The position numbers and the translations under genes were made by a program. A stretch of DNA of 64,000 nt, taken from contig NZ_QJRJ01000082.1 in the NCBI RefSeq assembly GCF_003254625.1, positions 1-64,000 on the forward strand, in the 5' to 3' direction. The stretch is from Flavobacterium ginsenosidimutans. Lineage in GTDB: Bacteria > Bacteroidota > Bacteroidia > Flavobacteriales > Flavobacteriaceae. Every line of letters starts with the position of its first letter. Position 1 is the first letter of the stretch. Shown in pieces: positions 1 through 11,563 of the stretch. Under the pieces are notes generated by a model. It ran no database searches. It saw only the letters and a program-made list of their open reading frames with translations, and had not been told where the DNA came from.

Positions 1-1480
1 GCTTTAGCTGATGCAGCTACAGGCTGTGAAAGTTCAGTGAGATTGGCTGTAACGATCAGCGTAACTGATCCAGGAACGCCTACGACTACAGACACAACAC
101 AGGATTTCTGTCTGGTAAACGCACCGACATTTGCGAGCATTCAGACAAACGAAACAAATGTAGTATGGTATAATGCTTCAACTGGCGGAACAGCAATTCC
201 AGCAGCGACAGCTTTAACAAGCGGCACCTATTATGCAGCTTTAGCTGATGCAGCTACAGGCTGTGAAAGCGCAGTAAGATTGGCTGTAGTAATTACAGTT
301 ACAGATCTTGCAACACCAACTACTACAGATACAACACAGGATTTCTGTCTGGTAAATGCACCGACATTTGCAAGCATTCAGACAAATGAAGCAAATGTAG
401 TGTGGTATAGCGCTTCAACAGGCGGAACAGCAATTCCAGCGGCAACAGCATTAACAAGTGGAACTTATTATGCAGTATTAGCTGATGCAGCTACAGGCTG
501 TGAAAGTTCAATTAGATTGGCAGTAACAATCAGTGTGACTGATCCAGCTACACCAACAACTAATGATGCAACACAAACTTTCTGTTCAGGAACAAATCCA
601 ACAGTTGCTAATATTCAAGTAAATGAAAGCAATGTAGTTTGGTACACAGCGCAAACAGGCGGAACAGCTTTAGCTTCTACAACTGCTTTGACAACTGGAA
701 CAACTTATTTTGGAGCTATAAAAGATCCAGCAACAGGATGCGAAAGCAGTACAAGATTACAAGTAGCGGTTACAGTTGGAAATACAATAAATCCAACTAC
801 TAACAATGCCTCTCAAAGTTTCTGTTCAACAAGTGCACCAACACTTGCAAGTATTCAGGTGAATGAAAGCAATGTAACATGGTTTGCATCTGCTACAGGC
901 GGAACAGCAATTCCATCTGGAACACCATTAACTTCTGGAATTTATTTCGGAAACATTGTTGATGCTGCTACTGGATGTGAAAGTTCAACTCGATTACAAG
1001 TTACTGTTACAGTAGTTGATCCAAGTGCGACACCAACTACTAACGATACAACTCAAGACTTCTGTACATTAAATTCACCAACAGTTGCCGACATTCAAGT
1101 AAATGAAGCAAATGTTGTGTGGTATAGTACAGCTACAGGAGGAACGGCGCTTCCTGCAACAACAGCTCTTGCAACAGGAGTATATTATGGAGCAGTTTCT
1201 AGCGCAGTTGGTTGCGAAAATCCAGCTAGATTGGCAGTAACGGTAAGTGTTAATTCACCAGGTGTAATTACAACGCCAAGAACAAATCAGACATTCTGTT
1301 TATCAGCTTTACCAACTTTAGCTAATATTTTAGTAAACGAAGCAAATGTAGTTTTCTATACTAGTGCTACAGGAGGAACACCATTAGCTGCAAATACTCC
1401 ACTTACTGCAACAACTTATTATGCAGCTGCTTTGAGTAATACAACAAATGGTTGTAATAACGGACCAAGATTAGGAATTA
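1..1480 (+). repeat. tandem intragenic repeat of about 237 bp
   Basis: The phrase GCnTTAGCTGATGCAGCTAC recurs in a recognisable form at 1, 238 and 475, giving a 237-bp (79-codon) period. The first copies are nearly identical at the DNA level. Later copies (from about 540) keep the protein motif but drift in DNA. This gradient suggests recent duplication or gene conversion in the upstream copies. Confidence 0.85.
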
Positions 1481-2391
1481 CAATTGCATTTGAAGATGAT
1501 GCAGCAGTTCAGCTTACAACCACAGATGATACTCCATGTGTCTTCAAAGGAGTAACCTATTCAATTGCAAACGGAAAATCTGATTATGTATGGACAATTA
1601 CTGGAGGAACAATCGTTTCTGGAGGTACATCAAATGATGGTTCTGTAACAGTTTCTTGGTCAGACATTGGTCCTGGAACAGTAACAGTTGCTTATACTAA
1701 CAATTGTAACGAAAGAACAGTTAAAACTTTAAATGTTACTATAGCAAGTTGTTCAGATATAACAATTACTAATACTGTTGATAATCCAACGCCTAATTTT
1801 GGTGACCAAGTAACATTTACAGTAACAGTAAACAATGTGGGCGAGGGTGATTTCATAAATACGATTGTTAGTGATTTGCTTCCTAGTGGTTTACAATTAG
1901 TAAGTTCATCTGCATCGACAGGAACATTCGATCCAGCAACTCAGATTTGGACAATACCAGCACTAAACGCAGGGCAAAGTGTAACATTGACAATTGTTGC
2001 AGAAGTATTGCCAAGCGGTAATTACACAAGTGTTGCAACGGTTGAAATCTCAACACCGTTAGATGTTGATGCTTCAAATAACTCAGCTTCGGTTACAATA
2101 GAACCAATTTGTTTGACTGTTTACAATGAGTTTACACCAAATAATGATGGTAAAAATGATTTGTTCAGAATTGACTGTATCGAATCTTATCCAAACAACG
2201 AGTTGAAAGTATTTAACAGATATGGAGCGTTAGTGTATAGTAAAGCACATTATGAAAATGATTGGAACGGAACAGCAAATGTTTCCGGAGTTGTTAATAG
2301 AGGAGATATGTTGCCAACAGGTACTTATTTTTATGTGATAACCATTGGAGATGGAACGGTTAAAAAAGGCTGGTTGTCTATTATGAGATAA
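1..2391 (+). CDS. C-terminal part of a giant repeat surface adhesin with type B T9SS sorting domain (5' end outside window)
   Basis: The frame is open from the first base, so the true start lies upstream. The visible part has six full Ig-like units of about 79 residues (237 bp at the start of the window), each opening with a T-Q-x-F-C stretch, with VVWY in the middle and GCE near the end. A PKD-like segment follows, then a DUF11 domain (TVDNPTPNFGDQVTFTVTV) and a C-terminal CHU_C / gliding-motility-associated domain (NEFTPNNDGKNDLF, FNRYGALVY, GTYFYVI). Type B C-terminal domains direct export by the type IX system and depend on a PorP/SprF-like partner, which is the next gene. It is likely a surface adhesin related in architecture to SprB. 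Function beyond secretion and adhesion is inferred. Confidence 0.85.
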   Translation, partial: ALADAATGCESSVRLAVTISVTDPGTPTTTDTTQDFCLVNAPTFASIQTNETNVVWYNASTGGTAIPAATALTSGTYYAALADAATGCESAVRLAVVITVTDLATPTTTDTTQDFCLVNAPTFASIQTNEANVVWYSASTGGTAIPAATALTSGTYYAVLADAATGCESSIRLAVTISVTDPATPTTNDATQTFCSGTNPTVANIQVNESNVVWYTAQTGGTALASTTALTTGTTYFGAIKDPATGCESSTRLQVAVTVGNTINPTTNNASQSFCSTSAPTLASIQVNESNVTWFASATGGTAIPSGTPLTSGIYFGNIVDAATGCESSTRLQVTVTVVDPSATPTTNDTTQDFCTLNSPTVADIQVNEANVVWYSTATGGTALPATTALATGVYYGAVSSAVGCENPARLAVTVSVNSPGVITTPRTNQTFCLSALPTLANILVNEANVVFYTSATGGTPLAANTPLTATTYYAAALSNTTNGCNNGPRLGITIAFEDDAAVQLTTTDDTPCVFKGVTYSIANGKSDYVWTITGGTIVSGGTSNDGSVTVSWSDIGPGTVTVAYTNNCNERTVKTLNVTIASCSDITITNTVDNPTPNFGDQVTFTVTVNNVGEGDFINTIVSDLLPSGLQLVSSSASTGTFDPATQIWTIPALNAGQSVTLTIVAEVLPSGNYTSVATVEISTPLDVDASNNSASVTIEPICLTVYNEFTPNNDGKNDLFRIDCIESYPNNELKVFNRYGALVYSKAHYENDWNGTANVSGVVNRGDMLPTGTYFYVITIGDGTVKKGWLSIMR

Positions 2392-2438
2392 TCCACTTCT
2401 ATTAATCATCTAATTAATTAAACTAAATAAGTATCGTT

Positions 2439-3371
2439 ATGAAACTATATATAAAATCATTAGAAACGTATTTCATTTTAATATGTTCTTTTATCACGGT
2501 TTGCGCCACAGCGCAGCAAGATCCCGAATATACACAGTATATGTATAATACTATGGCGGTAAATCCAGCTTATGCTGGATCTACCGGAACCATAGAAGCA
2601 GCACTTTTATATCGTTCTCAATGGGTCGGAATTTCCGGAGCACCAGAAACACAGTCCTTTTCAATTCATTCTCCTTTACGAAATGAAAAATTAGGTCTAG
2701 GTTTAAGTATTGTAAATGATAAAATTGGCCCTTCTAATGAACTATATCTTGATGGAAATTTCTCTTATTCAATACCTCTTGGGTATGAAAAAAGACTTGC
2801 TTTTGGTTTGAAAGCAGGTACGAGAATGTTAAACGTCGATTGGTCTAAAGGAAGATATTACGATGATGACGATGTTTTGTTAAATCAGAACATCAACAAT
2901 CAGATGAAACTAGCAGTTGGAGCAGGGGTTTATTATTATACCAATAAATGGTATTTAGGATTCTCAATTCCAAGTTTTATTCAGAATGATTACTATGACG
3001 ATGTTAGAGAATCTGTAGATTATGATCGTCTGCACTACTATTTAATGGGAGGTTATGTTTTTGATTTAAATCCAAATTTGAAATTTAAACCTGCATTTTT
3101 AGTAAAAGCGGTAAGCGGAGCACCACTTACAGCAGACGTGTCAGCAAATTTCATGATTCAGGAAAAGTTTGTCATAGGAGGAGCGTATCGAACAGATGAT
3201 TCTGTGAGTATACTAGCAGGTTTTCAAATATCACCAAGTTTTTATCTTGGATATGCCTTTGATTACACTGTAAGCCAATTGAACAAATACAACGATGGTT
3301 CACACGAAATCATCTTGCGTTATCAATTTGTGAAAAACCAAAGCAAAATTAAATCTCCTCGATTCTTCTAA
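2439..3371 (+). CDS. PorP/SprF family type IX secretion outer-membrane protein
   Basis: 310 residues with an N-terminal signal peptide ending near TVCATAQ. The family signature follows: DPEYTQYMYNTMAVNPAYAG, then RSQWVGISGAPETQSFS and a beta-strand-rich body ending in a strand typical of outer-membrane barrels. Known members (SprF for SprB in F. johnsoniae) are needed for export or surface attachment of their cognate type B substrate. It lies 47 bases after the adhesin and 11 bases before an OmpA-type gene, the usual adhesin-sprF-ompA cassette. The partner is inferred from adjacency. It is probably not the core T9SS porP, since this cassette is adhesin-linked. Confidence 0.9.
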   Translation: MKLYIKSLETYFILICSFITVCATAQQDPEYTQYMYNTMAVNPAYAGSTGTIEAALLYRSQWVGISGAPETQSFSIHSPLRNEKLGLGLSIVNDKIGPSNELYLDGNFSYSIPLGYEKRLAFGLKAGTRMLNVDWSKGRYYDDDDVLLNQNINNQMKLAVGAGVYYYTNKWYLGFSIPSFIQNDYYDDVRESVDYDRLHYYLMGGYVFDLNPNLKFKPAFLVKAVSGAPLTADVSANFMIQEKFVIGGAYRTDDSVSILAGFQISPSFYLGYAFDYTVSQLNKYNDGSHEIILRYQFVKNQSKIKSPRFF

Positions 3372-3382
3372 AAATAAAACTT

Positions 3383-5320
3383 ATGAGAAAACTATATATC
3401 CTATGTTTAATTTTGAGCGTTACGTTTAGTTTCGCTCAAAAAACCAATTTGAAGAAAGCTGATGCTTTGTTTAAAAACTATTCTTATTTGGATGCTTCTA
3501 AAGCTTATGAAGAATGTTTGCAAAACATAAAAAATCCATCGGCACAGACTTTGAAAAACGCTGCAGATTCATACTATTTTATTTCTGATTCTAGAAATGC
3601 GCTTAAATGGTATAGAAAATTGTATGAAGTTCAAGGAAACAATCTTACTGATATTTACTATCTGCGTTACATTCAATCTATGAAAGCAGTTATGGATTAT
3701 GATGAAGCAGATAAAATCACGAAGGAATATCTAGATAAAAAAGGAGATAAAGTAGAAGCTAATCGTTATGTTGCCCAAAAGAAATATATGGATAGCGTAG
3801 CAAAAGCAAAACCTCTTTATACCATTAAAAATTTAGATATCAATACTAGTAAATCAGATTTTGGAGCTACGTTTTTTAATGATAACATAGTGTTTACTTC
3901 GGCTCGTGATACAACCAAGTTCAGTGAGAAATTATATACTTGGAATAATCAGCCTTTTCTAAATCTTTATTTTGCAGAAAGAAATCCAGCAGATGGAAGT
4001 TTATTCAACGAAACTGTATTTCTTCCAAATGTAATGACCAAATATCATGAAGCAACTGCAAGTTTTGATAGCCAAGGAAAAACGATTTATTATTCAACCA
4101 ATATTGTAAAGAAAAACAAATTGGTTATTGATGACGCAAAAGTCAATAATTTTCAAATAATTAAAGGGTCAATCGTCAATAATAAGTTAGAGAATCCGCA
4201 GAAAGTATTTTTTGACAGCGATGATTATTCTGTAGGACATCCAGCATTAAGTGAAGATGGACAATGGCTTTTCTTTGCTTCAGATATGCCAGGCGGATAT
4301 GGCGAAACAGATTTGTATGTCGTAAAAATTGCTGCTGATGGTACGATGAGTTCACCTCAAAATTTAGGACCAAGTATTAATACTATTGGTAATGAAGTGT
4401 TTCCATTTTATCAAAACGGAGTTTTATACTTTTCATCTGATGGACATTATGGCTGGGGAGATTTAGATGTTTACGAAAGTAAATTTTTAGCAGACGGAAG
4501 TTTTACTACACCAAAAAATCTTGGCGCGCCAATCAACAGTAACAAAGATGATTTTTCTTTTATAATTGATAAAACTGATTCTTACGGTTATTTTTCATCA
4601 AATAGAGCGGAAGGAAAAGGAGATGACGACATTTACTCTTTTGAAAAAGGAAAACCAGTTTGCAATCAAAGTATTTCAGGAATAGCTGTAGATCGTAAAA
4701 CTAAAGCACCATTATCTGATGTTACGATAATGGCTTACAACTCTTTTAGTGAAGTCTTGGGCGAAACCAAAACCAATTTTGATGGGAAATATGCTATTGA
4801 AGTTCCTTGCAACAAAATCGTTAAAATGATTGCTGCAAAACCAAATTATAGCAGTGATGATAAAACGGTAGAAACAACGAAGGAAAATGGTGGCGAAATC
4901 ACAAATGTAAACTTCGAATTAAGCAATTACGATGACTTAGTTGTAAAGAAGCAAGGTGTTGAAAAAGTTGACGTAAATCCAATTTATTTCGATTATGACA
5001 AATACGACATTACACCAAAAGCTGTAGAAGAGTTGACAAAAGTTGTGTTCATTATGCAGAAATTTCCAAACATCAGAATCAAGATTGAATCTCACACTGA
5101 TTCACGCGGAAAAGATGCTTATAACTTAAAACTTTCAGACAATAGAGCAAAATCAACAAGAGATTATATCCTTTCGCAAGGCATAGAAGCTTCTCGAATT
5201 GAAAGCGCAATTGGCTACGGTGAAACGCGACTAATTAACAAATGTAAAAATGGTGTAAAATGCACCGAAGAAGAGCATTTATTAAATAGACGTTCAGACT
5301 TTATCATTATTCAAAAATAG
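3383..5320 (+). CDS. OmpA family protein with TPR, PD40 repeats and a carboxypeptidase-regulatory-like domain
   Basis: 645 residues. A signal peptide (ends near VTFSFAQ) leads into TPR-like helices (ALFKNYSYLDASKAYEECL). WD40-like PD40 strands with FFASDMPGGYGETDLY and related phrases follow, at about residues 150-430. A CarboxypepD_reg-like fold (ISGIAVDRKTKAPLSDV) comes next, then a C-terminal OmpA peptidoglycan-binding domain (YFDYDKYDITPKA, HTDSRGKDAYN, LSDNRAKSTRDYI). It would sit in the periplasm or outer membrane and anchor to peptidoglycan. It completes the adhesin/SprF/OmpA cassette. A role in stabilising the adhesin export complex is inferred from position and architecture. Confidence 0.88.
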   Translation: MRKLYILCLILSVTFSFAQKTNLKKADALFKNYSYLDASKAYEECLQNIKNPSAQTLKNAADSYYFISDSRNALKWYRKLYEVQGNNLTDIYYLRYIQSMKAVMDYDEADKITKEYLDKKGDKVEANRYVAQKKYMDSVAKAKPLYTIKNLDINTSKSDFGATFFNDNIVFTSARDTTKFSEKLYTWNNQPFLNLYFAERNPADGSLFNETVFLPNVMTKYHEATASFDSQGKTIYYSTNIVKKNKLVIDDAKVNNFQIIKGSIVNNKLENPQKVFFDSDDYSVGHPALSEDGQWLFFASDMPGGYGETDLYVVKIAADGTMSSPQNLGPSINTIGNEVFPFYQNGVLYFSSDGHYGWGDLDVYESKFLADGSFTTPKNLGAPINSNKDDFSFIIDKTDSYGYFSSNRAEGKGDDDIYSFEKGKPVCNQSISGIAVDRKTKAPLSDVTIMAYNSFSEVLGETKTNFDGKYAIEVPCNKIVKMIAAKPNYSSDDKTVETTKENGGEITNVNFELSNYDDLVVKKQGVEKVDVNPIYFDYDKYDITPKAVEELTKVVFIMQKFPNIRIKIESHTDSRGKDAYNLKLSDNRAKSTRDYILSQGIEASRIESAIGYGETRLINKCKNGVKCTEEEHLLNRRSDFIIIQK

Positions 5321-5323
5321 TTC

Positions 5324-5331
5324 TATATTTG
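5324..5331 (+). promoter_or_regulatory. -7 promoter box, TATATTTG
   Basis: An exact match to the Bacteroidetes TAnnTTTG box, four bases after the OmpA-family stop codon. No TTG is present at the expected -33 distance, so it is only half a promoter by sequence. It would drive the small ORF at 5341. Confidence 0.35.
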
Positions 5332-5340
5332 TACTGTAAA

Positions 5341-5400
5341 ATGTTGATTATCAGTGAGAAATATAAAACGTCAAAACCATTTGGAAGTTGGTTTTTTTAA
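5341..5400 (+). CDS. possible 19-residue small ORF overlapping a terminator-like hairpin
   Basis: ATG at 5341 follows a -7-like box (5324-5331). The peptide would be MLIISEKYKTSKPFGSWFF. Its last codons are encoded by a hairpin with AAACCA/TGGTTT arms and a T-run, so the stop codon falls at the end of the T-run. This could be a real short peptide, a leader, or a chance reading of a terminator. There is no support beyond the layout. Confidence 0.25.
   Translation: MLIISEKYKTSKPFGSWFF
5373..5398 (+). terminator. terminator-like hairpin after the adhesin cassette
   Basis: AAACCA at 5374-5379 pairs with TGGTTT at 5389-5394, followed by an uninterrupted T-run. It lies inside the small ORF at 5341. 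Confidence 0.5.
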
Positions 5401-5428
5401 TTCTTTTTTAAGAATAATGGACAAGGAG

Positions 5429-5463
5429 AAAATCAGACTGCATGAACTTGCAGTCTGATTTTT
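5429..5463 (+). terminator. strong intrinsic terminator
   Basis: A perfect 12-bp stem, AATCAGACTGCA at 5431-5442 against TGCAGTCTGATT at 5449-5460, with a 6-base loop and Ts after it. It insulates ligA from the upstream cassette. Confidence 0.8.
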
Positions 5464-5497
5464 GATTTTTTAAAACTTTCATTTTTTATGCATTTGA

Positions 5498-8235
<2,738 letters not shown>

Positions 8236-8249
<14 letters not shown>

Positions 8250-9147
8250 TTGCACTTTGATTAGTATGCGGTTTGTCTTTGTCTAAATAGAAATCAATTC
8301 GGCCTAAATTAATTCCGTAACATCCAACTTGATTTACCAGCACATCTTTACCAGCTTTATTTTTTACAATTGTCGGTTTGTCTAAGAAAGTATGAGTATG
8401 CCCGCCAATAATTAAGTCAATATCTTGAGTTTGTTCAGCAAATGTCAAATCGCTAATTTTAGTTGGATCGTCTTTATATTTGTAACCTAAATGCGAAAGG
8501 CAAATTACCAAATCACATTTTTGTTCTTGTTTTAAAAGTTTTGTCATATCCTGAGCAACTTCAACAGGATTGTTGTAAACTGTTTCTAGATATAATTTTT
8601 TATCTACTAAACCTTGAAGTTCAATTCCAACACCAAAAACACCAACTTTAATTCCGTTTTTATTGAAGATTTTGTACGGTTTCACATGACCGTCCATAAC
8701 CGTGTTTTTAAAATCATAATTAGAATTGATAAAGTCGAAAGTTGCGTGAGGAAGTTGCGCGTATAATCCGTCAAGACCATTATCAAAATCATGATTACCA
8801 ATTGTTGAAGCATCATACTTCATCATGCTCATCAATTTGAATTCTAATTCTCCACCATAATAATTAAAGTATGGCGTTCCCTGAAAAATATCTCCAGCAT
8901 CCAATAAAAGTACATTCGGGTTTTCTTTACGAATCGTTTCAATCAATGCAGCACGACGAGACACACCACCTTTGTTAGGATTACGCGGATCATCAGCAGG
9001 AAAAGGATCAATGTGACTGTGCACATCATTAGTATGTAAAACTGTTAAATGCTTAATATCGTTAGTTTCAAAACTGCTCAAAGACAATCCTAAACTTAAT
9101 AGGGCAGTACTTGCTGCTGTTTTTTCGATAAACTCTCTTCTTTTCAT
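8236..9147 (-). CDS. metallophosphatase, 5'-nucleotidase N-terminal domain, Tat-type signal
   Basis: 303 residues. It starts with a twin-arginine-like leader (MKRREFIEKTAAS) and a hydrophobic stretch. Metallophosphoesterase motifs follow in order: HTNDVHSHID, LLDAGDIFQGTPYF, IGNHDFDNGLDGL, CLSHLGYKY and IGGHTHTFLDKP, which supply the usual Asp/His/Asn metal ligands. This is the catalytic half of a UshA-type 5'-nucleotidase. The substrate-binding C-terminal half is encoded separately by the gene just upstream (9190-9969). The two products probably act together on extracytoplasmic nucleotides; a physical complex is inferred. Confidence 0.92.
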
Positions 9148-9189
9148 TTTATATTTTTTTGCAGAAATGCTTGTGTTTTTCTTTAATTT

Positions 9190-9969
9190 TTATTCTTCGG
9201 TAATTCTGATATCTTTTGGAGCCAGAACAGTATCTACTTCTTTAAAATAATCAATCAGCACATTTCTAAGCTTATAATTTAAGTCAAATGTTTGAACACC
9301 TTTTGCAAAGAAAGTCATGCTGTCGCCACCATTTGCTAAATAATCATTTGTGGCAACATAATAAATCTTATTCAGATCAAGTGGTTTTCCTTGAATCATA
9401 ATATTTTTAGCAGTATTCTCTTTCGTGATCGTAAACGTCATTCCAGACAAAGGCTGTGGTTTCTTCTCCTTTATAATATAAGCGGCAATATCTTGAATTT
9501 GCTCTCCCTTTAAGCCAATCACAACAAGATTATTCTCGAAAGGCATAATTTCAAAAGCTGTTCTTGTTGTAACATTTCCCTTAGGAAGAATGGCACGAAT
9601 ACCGCCATGATTTAAAAGGCATAAATCGATGCTTTTATTTTCACGGGTTTTAAAAACAACATTGCCTCTCTGTAAACAAACATCAGCCAGTAAGCTTCCA
9701 ATACTTGTTTGCCATTTTCCAGTGCTTTTGTCAAGTGTTTCAGGGCAATAAGCCAAAACATTATCTAAATCTTGATTAATATGATCGCGATAAGGTTTAA
9801 TGAAGTTTTCGATTTCAGGAGTTTCAGCAGTCTTTTCAGTAACAGGAATCTGCTTTCCTTCGATCTTAGTTAAATTGTAGTTTTTCGGACTACAGGAAAA
9901 TATAAAAAAAAGTGTTAAGAATATAACAAAAAGTTTTAAAAATCCGTTATACTTTTTTAGTTTTACCAT
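9190..9969 (-). CDS. 5'-nucleotidase C-terminal domain lipoprotein
   Basis: 259 residues with a lipoprotein signal (LFFIFSCSPKN; cysteine after FS). The body matches the 5'-nucleotidase C-terminal domain: SIGSLLADVCL, LLNHGGIRAILPKGNVTTRTAFEIMPFENNLVVIGLKG and YYVATNDYLANGGDSMTFF, which contain the substrate-stacking and loop residues of UshA-like enzymes. It lacks the metal-binding half, which is the next gene in the operon. The pair is a split version of a normally single polypeptide. Confidence 0.9.
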   Translation of the reverse strand: MVKLKKYNGFLKLFVIFLTLFFIFSCSPKNYNLTKIEGKQIPVTEKTAETPEIENFIKPYRDHINQDLDNVLAYCPETLDKSTGKWQTSIGSLLADVCLQRGNVVFKTRENKSIDLCLLNHGGIRAILPKGNVTTRTAFEIMPFENNLVVIGLKGEQIQDIAAYIIKEKKPQPLSGMTFTITKENTAKNIMIQGKPLDLNKIYYVATNDYLANGGDSMTFFAKGVQTFDLNYKLRNVLIDYFKEVDTVLAPKDIRITEE

Positions 9970-9990
9970 TTTAAATGCAACTTAAATAAT

Positions 9991-9998
9991 TAATTTTG
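9991..9998 (+). promoter_or_regulatory. -7 promoter box, TAATTTTG
   Basis: An exact TAnnTTTG match, 18 bases before the ATG at 10017, in the divergent spacer with the nucleotidase genes. A clear -33 TTG is missing. Confidence 0.5.
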
Positions 9999-10016
9999 TA
10001 ATCTAGTAAAAGTACT

Positions 10017-10529
10017 ATGTTTTTAAATTATACAAAGGAATTTTTTGTAAAAAAATCATTAAATATTAATTTAAATAAAGAAAAAAGCGAAGTATTTACT
10101 AAAAACATTCAATCTATTGGTTTATTGATAGATGAAAGCAATTTCGAACATTCAGATGAATTGATAAAAGAGCTAACGCTTCACGGAATTGCTTTAGAAA
10201 ACGTAAAAGTTCTTGCATACAGAGAAAAATTCAAAGAAAAAGAGACCTATTCTCGACCAACTTTTGGTAAAAACCATGTCAATTGGAGGGGGAAAATTAC
10301 GGAAGATTTTTTGAATGAATTTATGAATTCAGAGTTTGATCTTTTGTTGAGTTATTATGATGTGGAAAACATTATTTTGAAACTCATAACAAGCGAATCG
10401 AAAGCTAAATTTAAAGTCGGATTTTCTGCAGCAGATCAAAGTTTAAACCGTTGGATGATTAATACAGAATTAGGAAATTATAAACTGTTCGTTTCAGAAT
10501 TGTTTAGGTATTTAAAAAATATAAAATAA
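10017..10529 (+). CDS. DUF6913-like conserved protein
   Basis: 170 residues, no signal peptide or membrane segment. Phrases such as IGLLIDESNF, DLLLSYYDVENIILKLI and FKVGFSAADQSLNRWMI are typical of a Flavobacteriia/Bacteroidia conserved family (DUF6913, from memory) that usually precedes dapA. It is 14 bases before dapA and probably in one operon with it. No catalytic motif is recognisable; function unknown. Confidence 0.8.
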   Translation: MFLNYTKEFFVKKSLNINLNKEKSEVFTKNIQSIGLLIDESNFEHSDELIKELTLHGIALENVKVLAYREKFKEKETYSRPTFGKNHVNWRGKITEDFLNEFMNSEFDLLLSYYDVENIILKLITSESKAKFKVGFSAADQSLNRWMINTELGNYKLFVSELFRYLKNIK

Positions 10530-10543
10530 ATTATAATTAAAAT

Positions 10544-11425
10544 ATGCAATCATTAATAGGAACTGGTGTTGCGCTTGTAACGCCATTTAAAAAAGATTTT
10601 TCAGTTGACATTGAAGCTTTACAACGAATTGTAAACTTTTCTATAGATGGTGGAGTAGAGTATCTTGTTGTGATGGGAACAACTGCAGAAAATGCAACCC
10701 TTACAGCGGAAGAGAAAGAATTGGTTATAAAGACTGTAATCGATGTGAATAAAGGAAGATTGCCTCTAGTTTTAGGAGTTGGAGGAAATAATACTATGCA
10801 GATTGTTGAAGAATTAAAAACACGAGATTTTTCTGCTTTTGAAGCGATATTATCTGTTTCACCATATTATAATAAACCTACTCAAGAAGGAATTTATCAG
10901 CATTTTAAAGCAATTGCTGAAGCTTCTCCAGTTCCAGTAATCTTATATAATGTTCCAGGAAGAACTGCAAGTAATATGTTGCCTGCAACAGTTGTTCGTT
11001 TGGCTAATGATTTTAAAAATGTAGTTGCAATAAAAGAAGCTGCAGGAGATATGGCTCAAGCAATGCAGATTATTAAAAATGCTCCAAAAGATTTCTTAGT
11101 GATTTCTGGAGATGATATGCTTGCGCTACCAATCGTTTTAGCGGGTGGAGCAGGAGTTATTTCTGTGATTGGTCAAGGTTTTCCTAAAGAATTTTCAGAA
11201 ATGATTCGTTTAGGATTGAATAAAAAAGCTGCAGATGCATTCAAAACGCATTACTTTTTGTCTGATAGTATTGATATGATTTTTGAACAGGGAAATCCAG
11301 CAGGAATCAAACAAATCTTCCAAGCCTTAGGAATTGCTGATAATACAGTTCGTCTTCCATTGGTTTCAGTAGATGATTCTCTTGCCACAAGACTGAATGA
11401 GTTTGTAAAAAACAGCATTAAATAA
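10544..11425 (+). CDS. dapA: 4-hydroxy-tetrahydrodipicolinate synthase
   Basis: 293 residues, the normal family length. It condenses pyruvate with aspartate semialdehyde, the first committed step of lysine/diaminopimelate synthesis. Visible signatures are [10 protein letters not shown] (threonine pair of the active site), the catalytic tyrosine in [10 protein letters not shown] (about residue 135) and the Schiff-base lysine in [10 protein letters not shown] (about residue 164). It follows the DUF6913 gene closely and precedes a promoter for bamD. Confidence 0.97.
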   Translation: MQSLIGTGVALVTPFKKDFSVDIEALQRIVNFSIDGGVEYLVVMGTTAENATLTAEEKELVIKTVIDVNKGRLPLVLGVGGNNTMQIVEELKTRDFSAFEAILSVSPYYNKPTQEGIYQHFKAIAEASPVPVILYNVPGRTASNMLPATVVRLANDFKNVVAIKEAAGDMAQAMQIIKNAPKDFLVISGDDMLALPIVLAGGAGVISVIGQGFPKEFSEMIRLGLNKKAADAFKTHYFLSDSIDMIFEQGNPAGIKQIFQALGIADNTVRLPLVSVDDSLATRLNEFVKNSIK

Positions 11426-11465
11426 TTGTTAAAGTATTAGTATTTTAAGATACTAAAAAATTATT

Positions 11466-11495
11466 TTGCAGTCGCTAAATTAATAACTAAATTTG
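11466..11495 (+). promoter_or_regulatory. Bacteroidetes-type promoter of the bamD operon
   Basis: TTG at 11466-11468, then exactly 19 bases, then TAAATTTG at 11488-11495. This matches the known housekeeping consensus (TTG, 19-base spacer, TAnnTTTG). Transcription would start near 11500. Confidence 0.75.
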
Positions 11496-11496
11496 C

Positions 11497-11512
11497 CACC
11501 GAAACTTCGGTG
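11497..11512 (+). promoter_or_regulatory. short hairpin at the extreme 5' end of the bamD transcript
   Basis: CACCGA (11497-11502) and TCGGTG (11507-11512) pair around AACT, immediately after the -7 box. It lacks a following T-run, so it is not a normal terminator. It may stabilise the mRNA 5' end. Confidence 0.4.
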
Positions 11513-11563
11513 TGATTTTGTTTTGGCATAATTGTCCTAAGAAATCATAATAACAGTAAGAAA

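Noticed and set aside
1-1480. Regular repeats that might suggest a CRISPR or satellite array
   Set aside because: The period is 237 bp, always in frame, and encodes Ig-like protein units.
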